This document shows positions 11,614-24,266 of a stretch of 64,000 bases of DNA, in pieces (position 1 is the stretch's first letter; each line of letters starts with the position of its first letter). A program made the position numbers and the translations under genes. Origin of the DNA: Chamaecyparis obtusa (taxonomy: Eukaryota; Streptophyta; Pinopsida; Cupressales; Cupressaceae). The stretch is taken from assembly GCA_027943335.1 (NCBI GenBank), contig BSBK01004085.1, positions 62,001-126,000 of the forward strand, written 5' to 3'. The notes beneath the pieces are model-generated. The model was not told the origin of the DNA and ran no database searches. It worked only from the letters and a program-made list of their open reading frames with translations.

Positions 11614-14600
11614 TGTTGAGCATCGTATTTACATGAGGTAATGACTAGAGATAAGTAATACAAATCCCTCTTGAAAGAGTGAAGAAGTTGATCCCAAGGT
11701 TCTCAATGGTCATGGTACAACCGCATGGAGACTCAATTGAAGATAAATGTGAATGTTCACAAGGAGGCCTTTTCTAGTTTATTAGTGCAATCTAAATCAA
11801 ATTCTAGAATGAATTTCTAACTTTAACCTTGTTTCCAAAAGAATTAAAAAATGAAGGTAACAAGAGACTTAACAAATAATTGAAATACATTCCTAAAGGA
11901 CATCAACTACCAATGATTCAGCTCACATATTAAATGTCAAATAGATAAAGAAAACCCACAAAACATGAATTAAAATAACTCACAACTCATATTCAACAAA
12001 TGCAACCACCAATGGAATTTTAATAAGATAGATAATATCTCAAAATTCATCAAATCGCGAATCCATCCATGTATGCACACATGCGAGACAAATTTATCCT
12101 TAAGCACAATCAATAATATTTTCTCCAACATTCCTCATGACAAGTAGATTCAATAACAATTAATACTAAATTAATAATTCACAAGAACAATCACAAAGAA
12201 ACACACTTGGTTCTTGAATCTTGAAAATAAATTCTGAAAACTCACATAGATCAAAGATAAATACACCACGAATGCAACACCAATTGTATATTGATTTCTA
12301 ATGCAAAAGATACAGCCCTAATCATAATATCCAAAAGAGATTATATAGTTTTTACATCACAAAATTGCAAAATCTCGTAATTAGGGTTTCCAACAACATA
12401 AAAATGGCAAAATAAACTAATAATTGAAGTTTAACTCAATAAAATGACTTCTAAACTAATGTATATCATGCTAACTTTGATTTTCATTGTTTCTATCACC
12501 AAACTAATGCAAAATTGGGCCCAAAATGTACCCTACAAATCTGGAATGAAGTGAAGTTGTCCACTATTTTGCAAAAAATGCCTCCATTGAGCTTGCAAGT
12601 TGATTTTAACACCCAAAATCAAAGGAATTATTTTTTTATTATGAAACTGATTTAGAACCTTGATAAAGCCAAAAATGACCTATAATATGCAATTTACAAC
12701 CCCAAAATTTTGATATTTGATAAAAAAAAAATTTTAAAAATGGAATTTCTGCCAATTTTGGGTTTGCTTGCTTTTCAAAATTTTGGGCCATGGGTTATTG
12801 CATATGATGATAGGACATGGATATATTAGTGAAGGAAATCATAATAAATTCTTATCATTGAGGGAGAACACCCAAAACACCTTCTTTAAATTTCTCAATA
12901 ATTGCACTTACTTTCTTAAAACCGGGCAACCTCATGAACTCCAAATGAGTTTGTTGATTTTTACAGAAAGTTCTTAGTCTTGTACCAAGCTTATAATTTC
13001 TTCAATATCTTCCATTACCTCATTGATGTATTCTTTAGCATTCAACATCCTTTCAACACCTTTCTTGGTGTTAATACTTGCCAAAATTCCTAAAAACTAC
13101 TGAACAATATTCTTGACTAGATACAATGTTTCTTGATCTTCATCTTGGTATAATTCATAATATATAAATTTTAAAATTGCTCTATCCTTTTTATTTCCTC
13201 TTCTCTCTTCTTATGAATCATCTTTGGCCTTTTATTATACTCCTTAACTGCAATTCTAACAACCCCCATCCATATATCCAATCTATTGAGCTCTCCATCT
13301 TCAAACACTTCCTCTAGAATATTTGGACTTTGCTTCCTTATTTTCTTTAAGTCCTTCAAAACATGTCCCCAAAATGTGGCATTCCTATGTAATTATATCC
13401 TTCTAAAACCATATACCACAATTGAGTCAGCTATTTAACCATAACATAGAAATGCATAAGAATTAATTGAATGGATTCTTTACCAAACTCCTCCAATCTA
13501 CATATGCCTTAAAGAATGAGTTAGTACTCTCAGGAGTTCCCCTCTTCTCAATAGCCACCTATAGTGTTTCCTTAGGGTTAGTCTAGTCAATGGGACTAAT
13601 TAATTATGAAATTTAGTCCTTAAGAGTTTTATTTGCTGACATAATCCTAAATTTTGGTTTATTCCTCCTGCATGTATCTAAATAATGAACTCACTCCCAA
13701 TTTTGCTGATGCCTTTCCACTTCTATCTCTACTCACATATGAAATTCATTGAGCCTTCTTGCTAGGCTCCCCTTGATGGAATGCTTGAAAATTTTTGGAT
13801 AGGTCAACACCCTATATCTCTATGTATGTTCTTTTATGGGGTCAGAATGCCTTATGTATCCAAGTGGGTTTGGAGCTAGCTATGAGTGGTTCATAAGGGG
13901 TGACCAACCTACATTTCCTCCACTTCCTCTTCTTCTTGTAACTCCTATTCCAATAGCTCCTTCTCTGGAGTATTAGCTTTATGCTCTAAAGATGGAGGTG
14001 ATACGGGTTCAAGGTACACCCTGCCACTCTTATCTAAGAAAAGGTTATGAACTAGATGTAGTAACCTCCAACCATCTTTATCTTTTCTCCCACTTCTTCT
14101 AAGATTCTCTTTCCATAATTCCCCTCAAAGGATTGAATGATTGCAAATATGAAAGAATCATTCACAATTTTGTATTGTAAATTGTCAATGTTGAGCTTTT
14201 CCTTCCTCAATAATTGAGGGTATAGTATATAAGGGTACACATTTGAATCCTCCAATGATCCCTTCTTTTATAGACCTAGATATTTTTCTCGGGCTGCTAG
14301 AAATTATACAATACATCAAGTCATATAGAACCTCAGATTGGTCTTCACATTTTGCAATTGTTCATCAAGATTATTATTAATAATCTTGCCCCAATAAATC
14401 TTTTGCTTCCTTCCTCTAATAATATCAATTAAATTTACCATCCACGTCTCTATTTATCTTTCTTGTGGAAAACCAAAGACTCTACTTAACAAGGTAACAC
14501 AATTTGGCATGGCTTCAATCAAGTAGGCCCTCTACAAGTCAATTCATTCCATCTTGTCAATTTTCTGAGGGCATGCCAAGTAATCCTTGTTTCTCCTATC

Positions 14601-16424
14601 ATAGATGTTTGGGGTATCTTGTAAGTAACATTCCCCACATTCCTTTGAAGTGGAGTAGTAGCTATCAACAGTTGGAATGTGGAATGCTTCTTCAATTGCA
14701 TTTGGTTGAATGTCTAGAACAACAACACTGGCTTTATTCTTTACTATCCTTTCATTCAGTACATAGTGATTAGTGATGGCCATGATCTGATATGGTGAGA
14801 TAATTGACATCGAGTGCCTACCAATGTTGTCTAATCCTAAGAAGACCATGGCTATGGTATAAAATGACCAACCATAGGGTTCTACAATATCCTTTAGAAA
14901 GGTATTAAAGTTTGCATGGCCTATGTCAGTATCTATAATCTCAAAATGGAGATTACCCATCTTAGATGTCATGATGTATCCTTTGAACTTATACTTCATT
15001 GCTTTAATGGTGTAGTCATTCTTGTAATTCTACACTCAAAGAGAGGAAACTTGTCAGCACCATTTATTAAAAGTGAAAAACTAATCTATAAAATACTAAG
15101 AATATACTTGCAACAAAATAAACTATCTTAACAAACTCTAGGAAGAAACAAAAATTGGAAAGAAAACCTAAAACTAAGCAAAACTAAAACCTAAGGGATC
15201 AAAAGAGTTATAAAAATAGCTCACTAGATTTTTGGCCCTTCAGGGTATCAGGGTTTTGGAACATTGAAACCCTGAAGGTTGAAAGCCTTGGGCCTCTGGA
15301 CTTGAACGTGGAAGGGAATCAGAGAGGTCAGGGTTTCAGGGTTTCAGGGTCTCAGGGAACCCAATTCCCTAACACTTTGAAGGCATTTGAGTTCGTCGAT
15401 AGTGAAAAATAGGCATCGAAGATTCTGGCTCCAATACCCCTTTCAAAGTTTTTGGGTCCAAAGACTCTGACACCCTAGAATAGGCAATAAAAATATCCAA
15501 GGCATGGGCGATGTTGATGAAATGAGGTTAGGGATGATTAAGGCTTCATAATCTGATCTCCCTATGATATTTTAGGGCCTAAAGACATGATAAATAAAAA
15601 ATATAGGGTTTGGATGAAACATTTATAAATGGGGGAAAAGCACTGAATCTAACTAGAGTCTGATCCCAAAATCTAAAAGCCTAAAATAAACTAACTAACT
15701 AACAAAATAAAAAAGATAAACCTAAGAGACTATGCTAGAAACAAAATTAGAAGAAAAACACACAAAAAAAGAGGGCACATTCAAACCCTACCTCCAAAAG
15801 ATAGCCAAATAGATAACTGTGATGCAAATGATAGGATGCAAGGATCTAAGAAAGGAACACAAAACACATGAGAAAAAAACCCAAGCACAAGATGGTTAAA
15901 AAGAGAAGACAAATTGCTTCATGGGATCAAGTGAATAAAATGCCACAGTGCAATAATGAGCCCTTAATGAGCCCTTTTATAGGCCCAAGGTCAGGGTGAT
16001 GTCAACCAATGCACCCTACATAGATATTGGTGTTTTGGGCTTTCAGGGTGTCAGGGGTATGAGGACTCCAACTACTCGATTGTGGGAAGATTGGGATCAA
16101 CATAATGACCAAGGGAGATCACCCTTTTGATACTTCATGGTTTCAGGTGTATAGGGACCTTTGATACCCCAAAAGCCTAAAATGACTTTCAAGACAAAAA
16201 TAATAATAAACAAAAACCAAAAATAAGGAAAAGAAAGGGAAAAAGGAAGCTTAAGTCAACCTAGATGGGTCCCTAATTTTGAGGGCTTGGAGCCCACAAT
16301 CTAATTCACCTAGAAATTGACTAGACTAGAATTAGGGACAACAAGATGAGAAACAAAAAAAGAAAAAGGGGGTACCCATTAGGCCAAGTGGCCAAAATAG
16401 GGTGTGAGTTATGGAAGCACAAAA
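11614..16424 (-). repeat. 3' LTR of element L (4.8 kb)
   Basis: It begins TGTTGAGCATCGTATTTACATG and aligns along its length with 31941-38403, for example around 12900/33300, 14040/35970, 14900/36870 and 16390/38360. It ends GGAAGCACAAAA, where the sister ends GAAAGCACAACA. It lacks a segment of about 1.63 kb present in the other LTR (34324-35958). Minus-strand open frames at 14544-14999, 14052-14255 and 13171-13359 have homologous counterparts in the sister LTR. Confidence 0.85.
14544..14999 (-). pseudogene. LTR-borne frame of element L, 3' LTR copy
   Basis: An ATG-initiated frame of 151 codons in the sense direction of element L, starting MKYKFKGYIMTSKMGNLHFE. It is clearly homologous over its length to the frame at 36511-37044 in the other LTR. 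Shared segments include NHYVLNERIVKNKAS, IQPNAIEEAFHIP and RRNKDYLACP. No catalytic motif is evident. The AIEEAFHIP block loosely recalls the plant 'putative transposon protein' families found in retroelement accessory ORFs, but that is a weak resemblance. Further homologous open stretches lie downstream in the LTR, suggesting one long ancestral frame. Confidence 0.55.
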
Positions 16425-17480
16425 AATAGCCCTTATAAAGGAGAAATGAACAAGGCATTTCTCCACCAGAAAATGACCTTCCAAAACATGTCTCATAATA
16501 GACTAGATACAGATGGGAACACCATTCCATAATTTATCCAAATTGATATTCATTTTCCAAGCCATCTAGTGTGTTCTTCATGTGTATTAATTCCCTTGAA
16601 ACCTTATCAAAAGTAGCTCAGGTGAATGTAGACCAAAGACCAGTCTTCACACAATTGATGAGGACTCCCTAAGAATGGCTTGGTTTCTAGTCAAGCGTTC
16701 ATAGCCCCAATATATTTTTATGTGATGTTTCAATCTAACCTTTCTCTACTTCCATTCAGTCATACATAGCCCTAGTAGAGGTTTCTAGAATCACCCATTT
16801 TATTCTGACTGAGTATTTTTTCTTAAACATCATGCTTGTATGGATCACTTAGTAATACTTTTTCTTCTCCTTAACTTGTTAATGGTTCAAACTGTTAAGT
16901 GATTCTTCTTCTATAGATATCTTGAATGATTTAGGTCATTTAGCTGCTTCTGGTTTTTACAAGCCTCTTTTTTTATGTGGATCACTTAGTAATCTTTCTT
17001 TACTCATATACTTTATTTTAGTCATATTTTGTATGGTTCTAAAATGGGTAGTTATCTAAGTCAACAGGCTTATAATTAATAAAATCAACACTCAACCAAG
17101 AAACCTAATATTTAGGTTTCGTTCATTAAAGTGTACTTGTGATTTAGATAGATAGCACTGAACACTCTTCAGATTGCTAGTGAAAAAAATTTTCCATTCC
17201 CAACTTTTGATTACATTTTTCTTTTGGATTTTTTAGCTAATAAATACCCCTTCCCTCTATGGAGAACCAATTGGGGTATACCACCTATTGGGAATAGACC
17301 TGACAAAATATTGACCTCTTGAAACAAAGATGCAAAGGAAAAAACAACAAAACCAAAACAAAACAAAGAATACATACAAATTAAACTATTATAGTACGTG
17401 GGCAATAAATCACATGACTCTCAAGATCCAAAGTAATATTTGAGGAACTAACCATTGATAGGAAACGAAGCCAAATCCCT
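16425..17480 (-). other. 3' non-coding part of element L
   Basis: Between the end of integrase and the 3' LTR there is no recognisable domain. Next to the LTR the minus strand has only a weak purine tract (AAGGG). A minus frame around 17211-17405 is hydrophobic but is probably chance. Confidence 0.5.
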
Positions 17481-18880
17481 ATCCAAGGCACTAATCCTAA
17501 AAGTGTTTTCCCCTCAAATATATTCAATTTGGTATGGGTTAGTCCATAGTATTTCAAACTTGATGTGATTTCCTAGATTTTCTTTTCCCTTGTCCCACAT
17601 GAGGACAAGATCAAAAATTCTAAAGGCTTTGATTGTGGCTCTCTTGCAAACCAGTGCTTGATAATAGATTGATTCTTTGAGACATGGTCCGAGGCTACTT
17701 CTTTTTTCTCTTCAAGATCAAGTAATTTCATGAGTCTGGTCAGGACCCTATCCTCACCCTCGACATATTTGGGAATGAACTTCAATACCTATATTTTCAA
17801 GTTCATAGGAAAAACATGTTCTAGGCCATATACTAGCTGATAAGGGGATATTCCTAAAGCATTTTTTTATCCTCACTTGGTCCCTCCATAGGGTGTATTT
17901 CAATTGGGTATGCTAGTCTCTAGGGTTATTTTCTAAGAGATGCTTAATCACAGTTATCAAAATTTTATCTTGGACTTCGCCACACCATTCCCTTCTAGAT
18001 AGTAACTAGATGAGAATTTGAAGATTACCTAGTTTTCAAAAGCTTATTGCATGAGAGAAGTAGATGAAAATGAAGGTTCATTATCACATACTAGATAAAA
18101 GGTCATACCAAACCTCATTACAATGTATTCATCAAGAAAATTGGTCACAACCTCTGTGGTGCAGTTCTTGAATGCTTTGATTTTGGTCCAACGGGTGTAC
18201 TAGTTTGTTGTTGTTAGAATGTACTTGTGTCCTAGAAAGGATGGTGGATTGATTGTCTCAATGAAATATAAGCCCTGTTAGAAAAATGGATGCACTTCAT
18301 ACATTTATTTTAAGGGCATTGTAGGGTTTCTTTCTTGTATAGCACTTTTCTAGCGTAGATGACATGACTACACATGTTCATTGGTATCCTTGAACAAAGT
18401 AGACTACTAATAACTTGACCTTAAGATCTGATGAGCAGTGACCTCTGTGAAACCATGGCATGTTCCATTAGTGAAAATCCTCTAGAATCTATTTAGCTTC
18501 ATCTCTGCTTAGACACCTTAAATATAACCCATCAATATTGTGTTTGTATAGTTGGCCATTTTTCAGCATGTGTGAATTACAGTTGATCCTCAGAGCTCTT
18601 CTTTGTGAGTTTATCGTCCCCTTTGAATATCAATTCTAAAGAAGGTATTATACCACCTCCTAGTACCAAACATCTAAAATTACTTCTTCATTTGTATAAG
18701 ACCGACACACCAACCCTTCCTCCATTCCAACCATCATCTTGGTTAAACCTTGACTATGTACTAGCTTCATTGGTTAGATCTATAGATCAAATTCTTGTAA
18801 AATTTCCATCTATTTTCCTCTACATTCTCCCAATTCATTTTGCATTAATAGGGATTTAACGGATGGATCTAGAATAATTC
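17481..18880 (-). pseudogene. Element L integrase (decayed)
   Basis: Read on the minus strand, fragments in several frames match a Ty3 integrase. They include a core stretch near 18000-18200 with a segment resembling the region around the catalytic acidic residue (YVIMNLHFH), then IPKYVEGEDRVLTRLMKLLDLEEKK near 17700-17780. The C-terminal part follows, with FEILWTNPYQIEYI and GENTF near 17490-17570. Stops and frameshifts are dense. There is no chromodomain after it, unlike chromoviruses A and B. Confidence 0.65.
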
Positions 18881-19186
18881 CAAACACCTTACTCCTCAAA
18901 TATAACATTGAAACTTCTTAACAACTTTCACCAAGCCAAATAATTGTTTGTCCAAGTTTGGGTATCTAATCTCAAAATTCTTAAGAGGATAGCACATAAA
19001 TACAATTGGTCTTTCATTCTCACCATATTTCTTTTGTGTGAGGATTATTGTGCCTAAGTGTTCTGAATAAAATGAATATAACTTGAAAGGTATAGTATAA
19101 TCCAAGCTAACAAGCATTGGTGTTATTGCAACAACAGTCTTGATTTCTTAAAATGCTTTTTTAATTAGAGAAGACCATTCTATCTT
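18880..19186 (-). pseudogene. Element L RNase H (Ty3 type), decayed
   Basis: The frame includes PFKLYSFYSEHLGTIILTQK, ERPIVFMCYPLKNFEIRYP and LDKQLFGLVKVVKKFQCYI, the usual Ty3 RNase H following RT. It is separated from its RT by chromovirus B. The flanks of that insertion join as ...KPLNDMLKRDP (right of 27085) and IEWSSLIKKAF (left of 19192), the normal RT-RNase H connection, with a small frame disturbance. Confidence 0.8.
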
Positions 19187-19191
19187 GGATC

Positions 19192-20805
19192 TGATGGGGA
19201 TATTCCACTTCAAGAGCTTCCTTTCTCTTTCTAAGGCTTATTCTTAGCCTTCCTAGGGAAACCTATATTTTCTTTAATCAGATGATTCTTTCTTTAATCC
19301 TCAACTCCACTGAATCTCACCAATCAACTTCAAACCTTCTCCACTTCTTCTCAACTCTCACTGCACACAATGGCCCTATTCAAGGAAGCTATGTTTAAAT
19401 ATTTCCTTGGCATGATCCTAGGTATCTAACCTCCTTCTCCTTCATTCCCTAACAATCTTTTGGATCCTTTTCCATGATCCTTCAAGAGCTTTACAATCGG
19501 GTTCTTGATTCCCTATGTTTTAGGCCTTGTAGCCTTTTTGCCCAATTAGGCCTCGTAGAACTTGTAAACTTGGGATTTCTCTAGTTTCCCCTTAACAAGC
19601 CTCCAAAATAAATTTTTATTCCTTCTAAGATCAACCTAGGCTTTAAGGTTTCCTAGGTCTTGGCTCCTCCAAGTGTCTGTACATTGGATTTTCAGCAAAC
19701 CCCTATTTTTAAGGGTTTTTAGGGCATGTAGACTAGTATGTCTTCTATTGGCTTCCAATGTGCTCAAATGAACTCCCTTGCACTTCTCCTCTCATCCACA
19801 TGACCATGTCTCATGCTCTTACACTCTCCACCTCGAGATTGGCTCGAGCCAATCCATGTAGCAAGACTTCTTGCCTCTGCAACTCTGCAAACTCCTAATC
19901 AGATACCCCTGCACTCACCTAGGGCCTGCTTGTAAAACTAGCTCCCCTACATGAAATGAAGTCACAAGCCATATTTAAACTATATACATAGTTCCCTTCT
20001 TGATTCCAAGTGGCCATAAGGTTTCCACTGCTGAAACTCAAGAAGGAGCCATATTTACATGGTTATCTCTGTTCAAGACAAGGAACCAGAGAAAACAAAA
20101 GAATTTACAAGAAACTAAAGAAATGGAAAAACTTCACAAACCAAAGCCACAAAAATTATCTATATATAATACAATAAGTATTCAATTCTTAACAATTGGC
20201 CATTCAATTCATTTAGGTCTGGATGAAGGCTAAACATTGTCTCTAAGTCTCAAAACCAGTGACTCTACCAAGTCAGTTCATACAATCTGACCTCTAACTA
20301 CTAAATTAGGGTCTATTTTATCTTAAATATCCATTCCTCACATTTTCAAACCCTAAGGTTGGTCTTTAGACCTCATTAAGTACATTTACAAGTTTTTAGG
20401 AAAGTTGTCATGACAACTTTTCAAAATTGTAAAGTTGTCATGAACAACTTTTACATCTTTTGCATTTGTGCTACTCCATTATTCTTAGCTTATCTAAAGC
20501 CCTTCTAAATCAACCTAATGGTTCCAAAATCCCACTTGGATATCATTTTCTAACTTTTTACTCATTTTGGAGTCTTGGTCCATGCATTTGACCAGTTGAC
20601 CCTTCTAGGTTCATGCTAAAAATTCACTGATCTAAGACTACCAAGCCTAGGAGGAAACCTAAGAAACTAGACACTCATATTTACAAGACTCTCACACACC
20701 TTTGGGACTTTATTTTAGTCCTTATTCATTGATGGTTGGCTAGAACCATCTACAAGCCAAAATTTCATAGTATCTTCACTAGGACCCTAAGGTGCTCTTG
20801 CACCA
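19192..20805 (-). repeat. 3' LTR of chromovirus B
   Basis: The plus strand runs TGATGGGGATATTCC to GGTGCTCTTGCACCA. It is followed at 20806 by TTCTCCCCTTGC, whose complement GCAAGGGGAGAA is the polypurine tract. It contains a perfect 20-bp palindrome AAAGTTGTCATGACAACTTT at 20401-20420 and a near copy 30 bp on. Confidence 0.95.
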
Positions 20806-22403
20806 TTCTCCCCTTGCAACAAGAAATTCAGGGTACCCGAGGTGTGATAAAATCTAAACTGATGCCATGATTCTTTAAGTCACTCTCTTCTATCCAAGTA
20901 GCCTCTAATTTAGGCTGGTGATCCCACTTGACTAGATGTTCCATGTAAACTTTGTGCCAAGTCTTCTTCTTCACTCTAGAATCTAGAATCCTCTCAGCTT
21001 GAGGCTTGATCTGGACTGGTACACTAATTTATTCCACATCCTTGGACATGTTTGTATTGTACTCTTTCTCTTTTATATCTGGTCCTTTTTACTTTATCAA
21101 GTCCTTCACATTAAAGATAGGAGAGATGGACATATCGTTGGGTAGATCAAGTTTATAGGCATTAAGCCCATACTTTCACAACACTTTACATTGGGCAATT
21201 CTATTCATCTAAAGCTTGCTTGGAATGCCCTTCTATAGTCTTTCCTTATTAAGGTACACCATCACCAAATCTCCTACTTCAAACTGCAAGTCTCTCCTTT
21301 CATCTACCTTAGCCTTAATCTTTTGATTGACTTCTATTAGAGTCTTTTTCACCTGCTCATGGACTTCTCACATGGATTGAGAAAAGTCATCTGCATGCCC
21401 ACTAATCTCTTCATGGTTCTTCAACTCCCTAAGTTCACAAATTCCTCTTGGATGAAGTCTGTATACAATTTCAAAGGGACTCTTACCTGTGGTTTTGTTT
21501 GTGTTATCATTATAGGCAAATTCAGCTTGAGGGATGATTTGATCCCATCCTTGCCCATACTCCTTAGTTAAACACCTTAACAAATTACCAAGAACTCTAT
21601 TGATAACCTCCATTTGGCCATCCATTTGAGGATGATATGCAGATCTATGTGCCAAGTTGGTTCCTAACCTCCTCCATAGTGTCTTCCGGAAGTGCCCCAT
21701 AAACTTCACATCCCTATTTGAAACAATGCTAATTGGTAGGCCATGGATCCTTACCACTTCTCTAAAGAAGAGTTGAGCAACATAACTAGCATCATGGGTA
21801 GTTTTACAAGGTATAAAATGACTCATTTTACTAAATCTATCTACCACAACAAACACACTATCTAAACTAGTCTTAATTCTAGGTAACCCCGCTATAAAAT
21901 CCATGTTTATGCACTCCCAAGGTCTATTAGGTGTGGGTAATGGCTGATAGAGTCCTGCATTGGAAGATATACCCTTGGCTTTTTGACATATCTCACACTA
22001 TTCAACATATCTCCTTACATCCTTTTGCATTTTGGGCCAATAGTAGAACCTCTCCACTAGGTCTAGAATCTTATTTAGCCCAAAGTGACCACTTAGGCTT
22101 CCATTGTATTTTTATTGGATGAGGTTTTCCCTCATGGATCATCTTGGAACACAATTATTTCCCTTTAAATAGAAAACCATTCTGCAAGGTATATTCAGAA
22201 AACTTACTATGAAAATCATTATCAAAATTAGTGCATACCTTGTAAACTTCTGATAAATCTGCATCCCCTGCATATAAGTCCTTGAATTATTCAACTCCTA
22301 TGCTTTGTAATTGGATTTCTTGCACTATGAGTAGTCTCCTAGAAAGTGCATTTGTCACTTTTTTATTCATCCCTGTCTTATGTTTGATTGTGAAGGTATA
22401 TGA
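20806..22403 (-). pseudogene. Chromovirus B integrase and chromodomain
   Basis: From 22403 downward: end of the RNase H/connection region, HHCC zinc site (GHFGLNKILDLVERFYYWPK and CEICQKAKG), then the catalytic core. The core opens MDFIAGLPRIKTSLDSVF and continues VDRFSKMSHFIPC and LPISIVSNRDVKFMG, giving two acidic residues. AYHPQMDGQMEVINRVLGN supplies the glutamate. The region from 21904 to 21368 is uninterrupted (178 codons). The C-terminus (near 20870-20990) is a chromodomain with VYMEHLVKWDHQPKLEATW and IEESDLKNHG, thought to steer insertion to heterochromatin. A frameshift near 22150 and several stops separate the parts. Confidence 0.9.
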
Positions 22404-23504
22404 CTACAGAAATTCCATCCACTTTATGTGTCTCAAACTAAGCTTTTCTTGTGTGTTGATATAGCTGAGAGCTTGGTTGTCTGTATATACAACAAATTCC
22501 CTTGACAATAGATAGTGCCTCCACTTTTTGAGGGCTTGGACCAATGCATAAATCTCTAAGTCATAGGATGAGTACCTTGACTTTGCTTCATTTAATCTCT
22601 CACTAAAGAAGGCTACTGGTCTTCCTTCTTGGCTTAGGACTGCTCCCACAACTATATTGTTGGCATCACACTCCACAACAAATAATCTGTCAAAACTAGG
22701 AAGTGCAAGGATGGGTTGTGTAGCTATCTCCTTCTTTAACCTCTCAAATGATTCATTGGCTTCCTTGGTCCATATAAACTTAGTTTTGACTCCAACTTTT
22801 ATAGTGTCTAAGATGGGTGCACATATCTCACTGAATCTCCTTACAAATTTCCTATAAAACTGTGCTAACCCATGGAAACTTTTCACTTTAGTCCCAGTCC
22901 TTGGAGTAGGCCAACTTAGGATTGCTTCCACTTTTCTTTTGTCCATTTTGAGATCCCCTTGTGAAACTACAAAGCCTAAATAGACAAGTTCTTATTTCAT
23001 GAACTCACTCTTCTCAAGGTTAATAGTTAGCTTCTCTTCTTGCAGTCTCCTTAGCACAATCTCTAGGTGCTTCATATGCTCTTCTTTTGTCTTACTAAAG
23101 ACTAAGATGTCATCTAGGTACACTACTACAAACACACCTATGTAATCTTTTAAGACCTCATTCATAACCCCCATGAAGGTGCTAGGTGCATTTGTGAGTC
23201 CAAATGGCATTACTAGCCACTCATAGAGACCTTACGTGGTTTTGAAGGCAGATTTCCACTCATCCCCCTCTTTCATTCTAATTTGATAGTACCCATTCTT
23301 AAGGTCATTCTTAGAATAGTATTTGGCACCCCCTAGACAATCCATTAGGTCTTCTATCCTAGGGATAGGAAACCTATACCTAATGGTTATCCTATTTATT
23401 GCCCTAGAGTCAGTGCACATCCTCCATGTGCCTCCTTTCTTGGGTTCTAGGACAATTGGTACAACACATGGGCTTATACTTTTTCTGATCAAGCCTTGAT
23501 CCAA
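22404..23504 (-). pseudogene. Chromovirus B RT-RNase H (nearly intact)
   Basis: One frame with only two stops (at about 23229 and 22990). RT motifs: [50 protein letters not shown] and the active site [13 protein letters not shown]. RNase H: VECDANNIVVGAVLSQEGRP, FFSERLNEAKSRYSSYD, EFVVYTDNQALSYI. All catalytic residues expected for RT (YLDD) and the first RNase H acids are present. The ancestral role was copying element RNA into DNA. Confidence 0.95.
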
Positions 23505-24266
23505 TAGCTCTTGAACTTGCCATGCAATCTCCTTGTTTTACTCTGGTGTCATTTTTTAAGCAGCCTTGTTAGGAAAAGATGCCCCTAGCACAAAATCAAT
23601 TTGATGGTTGATAGCTCTTTGTGGAGGTGATGTGGCTGGTGTCCCATCACAAATAATATCCTTAAACTAATCTAAGAGTTGACTAACTTCTGCAGGAATA
23701 AGTACTTGTTGGATGACTCTTCCTCATTTGGTTTCACCAAGACTGCATAACTAACTCCTTCTTTCTTCATGTCATGTAGGAATTCTTTTCCACTCATGAG
23801 GAGTGTGTTGGTATCCATGGTCTTCAAGGTCTCTTCCTTTATGATGGATTGTATCCTATAAGTGACCTCTTCCTTCTTGAATGAATACGTATTCTCCTTG
23901 CCATGGTGGACTGCTTCTTTTTAATACTAACATGGTCTTCCAAGCAACAGATGGAAAGCATCCATTGGTAGCACATCACAAAGTATCCTATCTTGATACT
24001 TCCCTATGGTGAAATCAACCCACACTTGGTCATTAACCAGTATGTTCTACCCTTTATTGAGCCAAGTCACTTTGTAGGGGTAAGCATGGGGTATCTTGTT
24101 TAGTTTTAGCTTCTACATTGCCTCCTCTGAGATCACATTATCTATTGACCTTGTGTCTATTATGACCCTACATACTTTGCTAAGAATCTTGCACTTGATC
24201 CTAAAAATTCTCTCATTTGCTTGTGTTCTTCTCTTCTAGGTTCCTTAATCAAGAACCTCCTAAGCA
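23505..24266 (-). pseudogene. Chromovirus B protease and linker
   Basis: In one frame the minus strand encodes VIIDTRSIDNVISEEAM followed by ILCDVLPMDAFHLLLGRP, the start and end of a retroviral-type aspartic protease. The D-S/T-G active site reads DTR, so glycine is lost. A linker with GKEFLHDMKKEGVSYAVL leads to RT. Stops interrupt it. Confidence 0.75.

Noticed and set aside
17211..17405. Small hydrophobic minus-strand protein
   Set aside because: Lies in the decayed 3' non-coding region of element L, with no homologous frame elsewhere.
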